From NCBI GenBank assembly GCA_013115135.1, contig JABANP010000178.1, forward strand, positions 32,621-96,620: a stretch of DNA of 64,000 bases, in the 5' to 3' direction. The translations under genes and the position numbers were made by a program. Numbering within the stretch: the stretch's first letter is position 1; each line of letters opens with the position of its first letter. The stretch is from Perkinsus olseni (taxonomy: Eukaryota; Perkinsozoa; Perkinsida; Perkinsidae). Under the pieces are notes generated by a model that did no database searches, had not been told where the DNA came from, and saw only the letters and a list, made by a program, of their open reading frames with translations. Positions 51,494 to 59,578 of this stretch are shown here, in pieces.

Positions 51494-51949
51494 TCAATTC
51501 TGGATTGGGGACATTTCTCCTGGGGGGATGGCTAATATCCCGCTCTTCCCGTCGTAATCTCCGGTGCTTGCCCTCGAGACGATCGCTTCTGTCGCCTTCC
51601 TCATTTCCCCCTTGAGGCTGGCCGACAAGTCCTTCGTCGACCTCATGCTGAAGTCGCCCTTCTCCCAGCCTGTCTGGAGGCACAGCTTCTCCAGGCACGA
51701 TTTGCGGAAGGCCTCATTCAGCTGCTTCGGAGTGCGGGTAAACTTGGACACTCCATGGAGTTGGCTGTATCCATCGAACAGCTGCTGCATCCCTTCCCAG
51801 AACTTATCCTGCCTCATAGGATAGAAAGGTAGATAGATCTTCCCCCACTTTTCCACTCCCTCCCGGACAGCCCCCATCATGGGGGAAATGATACTGAAGG
51901 TCAGCATGGGGGCCCCATGCTGACCTTCAGTATCATTTTTTGTACCCAC
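51494..51949 (-). CDS. Island family gene G: inverted module-2 paralogue, 5' end at a palindrome
   Basis: Frame reads ISPMMGAVREGVEKWGKIYL, MRQDKFWEGMQQLFDGYSQL and KFTRTPKQLNEAFRKSCLEK, LCLQTGWEKGD, which aligns with B (MFGRGFLLCDVAKKLKYWKG ... HFRDVYRKGGFKRLCKRLG). The first part of the frame runs straight through a perfect 26-bp-arm palindrome (51886-51938), so residues before MMGAV are suspect. An upstream minus exon at 52039-52254 (KELMEDLIQHIAAINVS) could be its true N-terminal region. Confidence 0.55.
   Translation of the reverse strand: MGTKNDTEGQHGAPMLTFSIISPMMGAVREGVEKWGKIYLPFYPMRQDKFWEGMQQLFDGYSQLHGVSKFTRTPKQLNEAFRKSCLEKLCLQTGWEKGDFSMRSTKDLSASLKGEMRKATEAIVSRASTGDYDGKSGILAIPPGEMSPIQN
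51886..51938. repeat. Perfect palindrome, 26-bp arms, one-base centre
   Basis: Left arm 51886-51911 starts AAATGATACTGAAGGTCAGC; the right arm 51913-51938 is its exact reverse complement, with a single G at 51912. Either a natural hairpin, a recent template-switch event, or an assembly fold-back artefact. Confidence 0.95.
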
Positions 51950-52038
51950 GCCGGATACGTCTTTCCTTTCAAGTGGTCTTCCGCCTTCGGCGACGAACCT
52001 TCCATCTGGCCTTTTATCTCTTGCGATATTTTCTACAA

Positions 52039-52254
52039 CTAGAAAAATACATGTGGAATCATTCGTCGACAGCTCACATTGATAGCGGCTATATGCTGAA
52101 TAAGGTCTTCCATGAGTTCTTTGCTTTCCGGTGGAAGGTACTGTGGACTGCTGATCGGCGAGCTGCTATCTAAGATGTGTTGAGTGAAAAATTTTGTTTC
52201 CATACGTGACCTACCGGTTCGTTTCCTCTTCACATTGGATCCCTCCTTTTCCAT
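52039..52254 (-). CDS. Putative upstream exon of gene G
   Basis: 71-codon frame: MEKEGSNVKRKRTGRSRMET, a basic N-terminus, then LPPESKELMEDLIQHIAAIN. The basic start fits a nuclear protein. Linkage to G is inferred from strand and spacing only. Confidence 0.35.
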   Translation of the reverse strand: MEKEGSNVKRKRTGRSRMETKFFTQHILDSSSPISSPQYLPPESKELMEDLIQHIAAINVSCRRMIPHVFF

Positions 52255-52448
52255 TCGAGAATTACACGATCTCTTTGGTGGTCTTGATTGGTCTAAGATT
52301 GGACAGAGTAAATAATGGAATGGAAAGCTGCTGTACTTTCTTGGTTTTTGACTCCTAGTGGTAATGCTTGAACGTCATGACTTGGTGATGCTTCGGAATA
52401 CTCTTCTATATCTTCAACTACATGAAGGAAATGTGATGCATGGAAGGA

Positions 52449-52889
52449 TTATTCTTCATTACCATCAATGGGAGATTCAAAGGTGTCTTCGTTGTCCCTT
52501 TCGGTAGATTGTTTCTTGTTGCTGTCGGGGGCAGTGTCATCATCTTGGTCTCGAGTGGTTGAAGTCTTATGCGGGCCCCGCTTGTCTGAAGGAAAATGTT
52601 TTGGCATCCACGAAACTGACAATTCCATTTTCTTCCCTCGTGCTACCTTCCTCAGTCCTCGCCTTCTTGTTCGCGCGGATAGTGTCATCCCCCTGGTCCA
52701 GAGTGGTTGTAGTCCCTTGCGGGTGATGATTGCCTGAAAAAACGAGTGTTGTCAATTCCATCGACACGAACATCCCATTTTACTGCCTCGTGTTACCTTC
52801 CTTAGTGTCTGCTCGGTCTCCCTCGGGGGGAGTGCCATCCCCCTGGTCCAGAGTGGTTGTAGTCCCCTGCGGGTGATGATTGCCTGAGG
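52449..52889 (-). CDS. Acidic low-complexity exons in repeated copies
   Basis: Minus-strand exons repeat the theme GNHHPQGTTTTLDQGDDT with KKARTEEGSTREE, twice at 52686-52737 and 52834-52889, and more loosely at 52520-52580 (TTRDQDDDTAPDSNKKQSTE). Each copy follows a cctcag/ttcag acceptor and precedes a gtaacacgagg donor, so they look like duplicated disordered exons of one gene, possibly G. The final frame ends at 52449 (FESPIDGNEE). Confidence 0.4.
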
Positions 52890-53140
52890 AAAAAAAGGGC
52901 TGTTAGATCCATCGACGGGAAAAATACAACCAGGGTGTCGAACAAGGACAACAACCTACGGTGGTCGACTTTTCCAACTATTCTGCGGGATAATATTATC
53001 CGAAAACGGAACTTTCCCAACCCAGTTGAGAATGACTAGCAGAAATCACAACGGGGTTCAACACACGTTGACAAAGTACATTTACCCGACAGTGATGCGT
53101 GGACTCTCGACTGTTTCTAGCTGATTGTCGCCACTTTTTT

Positions 53141-53210
53141 CCTCAGGCAATCATCACCCGCAGGGGACTACAACCACTCTGGACCAGGGGGATGGCACTA
53201 CCCCCGAGGG
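53141..53210 (+). repeat. Inverted copy of the duplicated exon
   Basis: cctcag then GCAATCATCACCCGCAGGGG on the plus strand is the reverse complement of 52834-52889 with a few changes, and it retains both splice borders (gtaacacagg donor at 53228). Arms are about 250 bp apart. Confidence 0.7.
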
Positions 53211-53474
53211 CGACCAAGCAGCGACTGAGAACGGTAACACAGGGCAAAGAGATGGAAAATTCCCGTCATGAGTGCTTCTCTTGTTTAATTTGTTGCGTTG
53301 TGCTGTGGTCCTGTGCTTTTTGAATCTGCTTCGTGTTTCCTTTTCACTGAGAGTGCTTCCTGAACGCAACGTCAATGTTACCGATCAGTCGGTAAATCTT
53401 CTTCGTAACAACAAACGACTAGTTTCTCGGTTAATGCCTGCTAGGTTTTCGTCATGACTGGAGGGACTCTCAGT

Positions 53475-53501
53475 GAGAGTCTCTCACCGTGAGAGACTCT
53501 G
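53475..53501. repeat. Perfect 12-bp-arm palindrome with one-base centre
   Basis: AGAGTCTCTCAC, C, GTGAGAGACTCT at 53476-53500. Part of a cluster of GAGTCTCTCA words at 53460-53510. 53510-53980 has no supported gene. Confidence 0.85.
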
Positions 53502-53989
53502 TAAATAGAATCCCTCTATGAGCATTTCTGAGCTTCCTGCCTCTCAGGCTTCCTGTCTCTCTATTCTAGGCCTTCTCAATGATGCGACGTTCTTGAGGCA
53601 CTCTTCGAGCTTTGAATTTCAATGTCTCAACGGTACTCTATAGATGATGTGAGCAGAAATTCAAAGGCGTTCGTGGACTAAATGAACGTGAATCACGCCG
53701 CGTGATTGACCGCCGTGTGCTATGATACTACATCCGGCGGTCCATCCACTAGGCCAGAGAGTGGTACACAGTACTACACACTTGGCGATCGAGGGTGGGC
53801 TGTATGATACAGCCTGTATCACACAGGGTCTTTTTTAAAAGGAAGCAGTAGAACTCTGACAGTTCAACTCTTAGCGTAAAAGCCGTAAGTGTCTTCCGTC
53901 GGCTTCGACTCAGGCGGGTAATTCTCAGGGTGCCACCCTCAGGGTGGTTGACCTGGGTAACAGTTCCGGGACAGGGTTGAGTATGCAAC

Positions 53990-54400
53990 CCCATTTTTGA
54001 CGCAGGTTCGATCCCCAGGGCCTACATTTTTTTCGCGCATTTTTTTCCTGCGCGCGCACCTTCTCACAAAAGTTCATAGTATCAAGTTCATTATGAACTG
54101 TTGATCTAGTATCGAATATTAATGAGTACCAGCCCTTTGGTATGCAGAGTCCACAATTCTTATCATTACCCGTGATCAATTCGATGGTTTTGGATACTAC
54201 GAACGCAGGCGGACGATCCTCAGTGAAGATCTCAGATGAGTTAGCGTTGGTTATAGAATCAGTGTGATACCATCCCGTGGCTACTTCCACGTAGAGGAAA
54301 ACTGTTTATATAGCTCATCCGGTCCAACGGGATGTAGCCGATGGGCTCACCAACAGGCAGGTAATATTTCGGCGAGACTCAGCTATCAATTATACGTTTT
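53990..54400 (-). CDS. Hypothetical protein fragment, probably two exons
   Basis: Exon YYLPV at about 54360 joins through a 49-nt intron (gtgagc...aaacag) to VFLYVEVATGWYHTDSITNA and continues IFTEDRPPAFVVSKTIELIT, NCGLCIPKGWYSLIFDTRST. Beta-rich, similar in style to the secreted protein at 16306 but without clear homology. The 3' end after FCEKV is uncertain. Confidence 0.35.
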
Positions 54401-54603
54401 TTCTTCAGGGACTCTGGGTATACGCAACAGCGACAGCTTGCAGAGAAGTATTGCTCTCACGGACTGTGAGTCACGGTCCCCGTGAACTGACACAACAAAA
54501 GTTAGAAGGAAAAGATACATGGTAATTATAGGTGAAGGTCACCAGGTGAACAGCTCGCTACAAACTAGCATTCTGCCCAGGGTAGGGATGAGGGCCTTAT
54601 CCT

Positions 54604-55128
54604 TTAATCACAATCCGTTCCTTTAATCACAATCTTCACACGCTTCGGCACCGGGGGCTGCATCTCCGGTGTCTGAGGACCTCTGGCTCGTGATTGACTG
54701 CGTTTCTTCGGCCGTCTAGAGGCGGTCGATCCTCCATACCTAAGACCATTGCGTGCTCCCGGAGGAAGCACACTCTCGTCGATTTGTCCATCCCGCTTCC
54801 GATGGCGCTTCGCACCTCTGAAGTATACTCTTACAGCTTTCCATTGCTCGATCGCCTCAGGTTTTCTATCCTCGTCGTACCTGCGGGCGACGGCCACTGC
54901 ATGCCCACAAACTTAGCATTTGCCCCACTCAGGGCAGGTGCAATAAGAGGATGATCGTCCATTGCGGGGGTAACGAACCAAGCAGAAGGTATTACGACAT
55001 TGTCGGGCTTCCTCGAAATTCACGTGGCTTTGCAGCGATGAAGCTTCTGGCGGAGCCGCCGTAATCTTCGTCCGGTATGATATGGTGTGCAAGGAAACGT
55101 CCTTCTGGTAATCGAGCTTTATGATCAC
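54604..55128 (-). pseudogene. MULE transposase remnant: SWIM zinc finger and basic tail
   Basis: RSSSYCTCPEWGKC, then a TAA (54915-54913), then VCGHAVAVARRYDED. This is a CxCxnCxH SWIM motif as found at the C-terminus of MULE transposases, interrupted by an in-frame stop. The tail has KRVKIVIKGTDCD and RRPKKRSQSRARG. The catalytic DDE part is missing, so the copy is 5' truncated. It is divergent in orientation from the MULE at 55486. Confidence 0.55.
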
Positions 55129-55432
55129 GTGATCACGATCATGGGAATGATCACGATCATTCCATCGTTACTACTCCCTTGTTCACTTGTTCAGGTTAGA
55201 GGCCGCGGTCGCCCTTGCCTCTGTTGGACGAAGACTAGGACTTAGTCACCACGTCAATCAGGCTGAGCCTGACAGGCTCTGTGAGTTGGGGATCTCATGC
55301 TTGTCCCCCACCACGGAATACCTTCTGAACTAGCTATGTGCGTTTCATAATGCGACTCTCACTCTCGTGCCGAGTTGAATCATTTAATGAGGTCTAATAG
55401 ACGTCGTCTATCGCGACAATATCGTTACGACC

Positions 55433-55451
55433 CTTAGTCACGGTGACTAAG
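55433..55451. repeat. Odd palindrome 35 bp upstream of the MULE start
   Basis: CTTAGTCAC, G, GTGACTAAG. It could be a transposase binding site or part of a terminal inverted repeat; no matching end was located downstream. Confidence 0.6.
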
Positions 55452-55485
55452 TCACCTATAGCCCATTGTTCCTGGCCCTTTTCTT

Positions 55486-58285
55486 ATGAGTTCGCGTCAG
55501 AGTTGGGGAAACGACTGGGATAGTGGTGACCATGACTGTGGAAGTGATTGGGGATATGACTGGAGTAATAGTGAATGGAGATATAATTGGGGTAGTAATT
55601 GGGGATATAACTCCAGCAGTGATTGGGGATATAACTCTAGCAGTGATTGGGGATGTAACTGGAACAGTGATCGGGGATACGACTGTGACGAAAGGTGGGG
55701 ATATGGTTGGTCTTCCGACTGGGGAAAGGACAATTATGCTTACAGCGGGGACTGGGCATCGTCCGTATCGCACAACAGGGGATTGAGTGAGCGCGTGGAA
55801 TCGACGCCTCACTCGGATTGCGACAATACAAAAACCACTGAGACGGAGGATGCAGGGACGTCGCACGAGGAGAGCAGTGCTGGAAGTGGCACTGAGCCGC
55901 TTAGTAATGATGACATGGAGACACCTCAGGTGACACAGTACGTGGTGTTCGTCAAGTACTTCTTTCTGTTGCAGGAAGACGGCTCATTTCCAGTCGAAGA
56001 CGCTCGCTGGTTGAAGTGGGATGCCACAGTATGGCAATTCCGTGGCTTCCTCTGCCTTGATGCGGATGAGGAGTACTCGAGTTTGAAGGAAATACCGAAG
56101 CTGGTCGATCAGGTGTCAGCGCAGTTTGGAGATGATACCGGTGGCATGTTTCGCTTTTTAAACAGCCGTGGCGCTCGGAAGGGGCGATGTGATTGGGATG
56201 CCTTCTGGAATCTCACATGCTCGCAACATATACCATGTTCGGTGCAGCTGCGGCTAATACTTGAGCCAGGCAGCCCCCATCATAAACAACGTGTGAGGAT
56301 CTATAGAAATCGCGAGTGTCATGGCGATATTGCTAGAGAAGATAGCAAAGAGGCGAAATATGTCAAATTCCCACCGAAGGTCCGTATGGCTATGTTGAAA
56401 TGCATCGAGGTCAATCCCTCCACCACGGCCACTATGCTGTATAACAAGTTTTTTCTTAAGGATTGCGGTGGTGCAGTGCCAGAGTCAGCCGATGCTATCA
56501 ACCAACGAAAGCGAGTGAAAGAGGCAATCAGCAACTTAAAGAGGAGCTATGCCAAGTCTCTGCGGAAACAGTGCCTCGAAACAGTTGGTGCTTTCATCAA
56601 AGACCTCGAGCCCTTCAAATGGGATCTGCTGGAGTGGGATAAGGCGATGAGTGCTCTGGATGCTGGGTCGCATCTTCGCCCATCTATTATCAGCCTGGAT
56701 CACTACGTCGACAAGTCAGCTTTCGCGGTGCCTGTGTCAAGCACTCTATGTTTGCAGTCAGCCTACTTTTTGCAGCGCTGCGCTGGGGAGACTCAGGGCA
56801 TAACCCTGTACTGCGATGGGCAGCAGAGCTCAATTCGCGGCTGTGCGGCTCAACTGTTCTTCGTTGGTGCGTCACGCGTAGAGTATGATGACGTGAAGCA
56901 AGACTATCAAACTTCTATGGTACCCCTTATTCTCGGAATCGTGTCGGAGGAGACCTTTCAGGCTATCAGAGCTATATTCGAGGCTGTGAAATCCCTCTTA
57001 CAAAAGACGGCTCCGGATGGGATCGATGTGAGAGTGACCTGCGTCTGCAGCGATGCTGGTCCTGGCATAGTGAAAGCTGTGAGAGCGAGCTTTCCGTCAG
57101 CCTTCTCTCACAGATGTCGCTACCACCGCGAAGAGAACGTGAAGACCAAGTCCGGGTTGTCCAAATTAGAACGTGAGCAAGCCTTACTTATATCGCGCCT
57201 TCTGGCAGCAGCGCCGGACGATGAGGCGTACGAAGGGCTACTAAGAGCTCTGACCGAAGACTCAGCGGTTTCCAACAAGACGAGCGCTTACTTCAACGCA
57301 TCCAGCAGACGTGATGTGTTTGGCGACCCCCGCCTTCCCACTATTGTTGATCAGAGATTGACGATTGTCACCGCAGACAACAATTTGTCTGAATCGTTCA
57401 ATGCCTCCACTCAGAGGTCACACCAGGCGGGACAGAAAGCCCAAAGGCGCTTTAATTCTGGACCCGAGGTAAGATGTCTGTTATAACCAGAAATCCGCAA
57501 TTCCTGTGCCACATGTCGTCTTCAGGTCATGAGCTTCGTGCGCTCCGTTCTTTTGGGCCTCGACGTTCTCAAGCGAGGAGTCTTCCTCGCTGACAATGCT
57601 CTGCGGGTAGCTGTGGCAATTGGTGACGCGGATAAAGCAGCGACTCGCCCGTCATCGCATGTGTATGTCTACCCCACGAGGAAAGAGTTCCTGGTCGCTT
57701 CCTCCGACCGAGGCTCCAGCGAGCTGACTGAGGCTGATGCAGCTGCGTGGGAGAGACGAGACTACACTACAGTGCGTGATTGGGCCTGGAACGTCATGAC
57801 TATTTATCGGGTGCATTTTTGAAGCTCGCTTTGCGAATTATGAATCGATGTCTCCCTACGTGTGCTCCTGTCCGAGATATGGCCAATACGGGACTTGTTA
57901 CCACGTACACATGGTCATATCCCGCTTGTCCGATCAAACGTCAAGCGAACCTTCACATCAGCTACCAAATGTACAACCGCCACCAAGAGAAATGAGCGGG
58001 ACTGCAGGAATTGTGACTAACGGATTAGGGCAAGAGAGCGCCTTTGATGTACTGATTGCGGATGGCAGCAAACGTAAACGTGGGAGGCCTACTCATAAGC
58101 CCCCAGCGCTCAAGCGAGCGAAGACTGATGTGACACCGCTACTTCCAACGAGGTCAGTGGCCGAAGCCTTGTGCACGAACCAGAGTGGAGGGTCATCTTC
58201 CAGTGCATCTGTTGCTGATCCAGCTGTTGGCTCGCATCTTGATCTCCCTCCAGGCGTGGGGGCAACTCTCTCCAAGAGCGTCTAG
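55486..58285 (+). mobile_element. Mutator-like (MULE) DDE transposase gene
   Basis: Exon 1 55486-57468, intron 57469-57525 (57 nt), exon 2 from 57526, coding to 58285. N-terminal repeat (W-G-Y-N-S-S-S-D) precedes acidic linker, then a helical DNA-binding-like region (YVKFPPKVRMAMLKCIEVNP; a second helix bundle KRVKEAISNLKRSYAKSL). First catalytic Asp in ITLYCDGQQSSIRGC, second in CVCSDAGPGIVKAV followed by HRCRYHREEN, third acidic in ADNNLSESFNASTQRS, as in MULE transposases. The SWIM finger SPYVCSCPRYGQYGTCYHVH follows in another frame: the T5 run 57816-57820 has one T too many, and with T4 the frame reads VHFEARFANYES into SWIM. The C-terminus has an AT-hook-like KRKRGRPTHKP. So potentially active, or one frameshift from it. 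TIRs were not found. Confidence 0.88.
55510..55740. repeat. Coding minisatellite in the MULE N-terminus
   Basis: 24-bp unit ATAACTCCAGCAGTGATTGG plus GGAT, cleanly repeated near 55600-55660 and degenerate around it. It encodes WGYNSSSD-type Trp/Gly/Asp repeats, likely disordered. Confidence 0.85.
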
Positions 58286-58289
58286 TTTC

Positions 58290-58675
58290 CTGACGGATTA
58301 CCACCGATGTAATGAATCGCTACGAATTCATGCGTCATGGCACGGTTTTATGCAGGTCCTCGGCGCGATATGGATTCGAGTGGCTAATTGAATGACTGAT
58401 TCACTGGACTGATTTAACTGCAAATATTAGAAGTTATAACTCAGAACTAGCTCTCAAGGTGCGTCGCTGCAGCAGTGGCGCAGGACTCCAACAAGTTGTT
58501 GGCAACAACTCTTTGTGACTCGTAGCTGTGGTTAACAACTACTGAACTTTTCTACATTCCGCTGTTTCTGTTGCAAATATCAGCCGTGCGGTTCAGTGGT
58601 ACGTGAGCTGTAGCCTGCTCAGCGTGTTTCTCTGCGGAGCAGTTTTGCGTTAGTAAGTCACTAAGAATAGCAAGG
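58290..58675. other. 3' flank of the MULE
   Basis: No gene. Likely holds the 3' UTR and the right end of the element, but no terminal inverted repeat matching the 5' flank is visible. Confidence 0.35.
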
Positions 58676-59330
58676 TCAAACCTTGAAGGTTTCGCGAAAT
58701 TTCGGGATGGTCTGGTCACCAGACCATCCCGAAATTTCGACCAGACTCTGGTGCCTGATATACAGCAGACCTGGTTGGAAGTTAACAGTTAAAGCTCTCG
58801 TGCCATTCATCTGTATATTCTTCGTCAGCGCTGCTGACTCAGCGGGATCATTCCACGAGGATACACCCTGACCGTCAGGGCGTGAAACCCTCAACCTGAA
58901 GCGGAATGTCACAACGGACGTCGCAATCTGGTACCCTTCACAGTGTGAAGTTCGGATCAATATCCCGTTTGCGACAAACTGTTTGGCCGTGATCCAATTA
59001 TCCTGTATTCTCGGTGCCGCGATCGGAATACGTACTTCCACTACAGCATTGGGGCATTCTTTGACCGGACGCTGCCATTAAAATTTGAGGATGAAACTCT
59101 GGAAACTCGACGGAAATCTGAACGACACTGGGGCAAGATATCATGACATGTTGAGAATGTTCACAATCTGTTGCTTTTTGTACCGAACGATGTTCCATAC
59201 TCTTCGTAGCAGTTGTGGTTGCAGCGTCAAAGCTGTTGGGAATCTCCTGCTTTCCGTTTATTATGTTCCGGAACGGCTGAAATAGCTCTCTGAGTTGTTG
59301 AAAATGCCCCCTTCTATTTGTGCTACTCAC
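58676..59330 (-). CDS. Unrecognised beta-rich protein, partial
   Basis: After an AATGGCAG acceptor (about 59075) the frame VEVRIPIAAPRIQDNWITAK, TSVVTFRFRLRVSRPDGQG and GTRALTVNFQPGLLYIRHQS runs to 58676. Upstream frame (HFQQLRELFQPFRNIINGKQ) may be another exon. The last residues cross a perfect palindrome (58695-58739), so the stop may not be the real one. It lies between two mobile elements. Confidence 0.35.
58695..58739. repeat. Perfect palindrome, 22-bp arms, one-base centre
   Basis: CGAAATTTCGGGATGGTCTG..GT, C, then exact reverse complement. Same odd-length design as 51886-51938. Could be a hairpin end of a small element or an artefact. Confidence 0.95.
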
Positions 59331-59578
59331 AACAAGATCTGATCACTGCGAACTCTCTCACAAGCTCGCCTGTATACTCGAGTCTCCTCTTACATAAATC
59401 AAACACCGGCTTTCGAATTATCTGGGTACAAACTCGACTACCTGATAGTGCAAAACCCAACCATGAATGCTTTCAACACAACGCATGATTGACAAAACGC
59501 AACAGATGTTGGCATTGTCAAGGTCAATTCCCAACTACTTCGGGTGAGAGCTATCCCAACACACGCGAGTTTAAATTC
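59331..59578. other. 3' side of the retrotransposon
   Basis: No coding support and no integrase motif. A long terminal repeat, if present, should be here, but its partner would lie outside the window. Confidence 0.3.

Noticed and set aside
44600..51500. Integrated giant virus or polinton
   Set aside because: No capsid, packaging ATPase, protein-primed polymerase or retroviral integrase is visible, and the genes have introns.
54003..54022. Second T-arm/B-box-like GGTTCGATCCCC
   Set aside because: No cloverleaf can be drawn; a tRNA-derived SINE is possible but no second copy was found.
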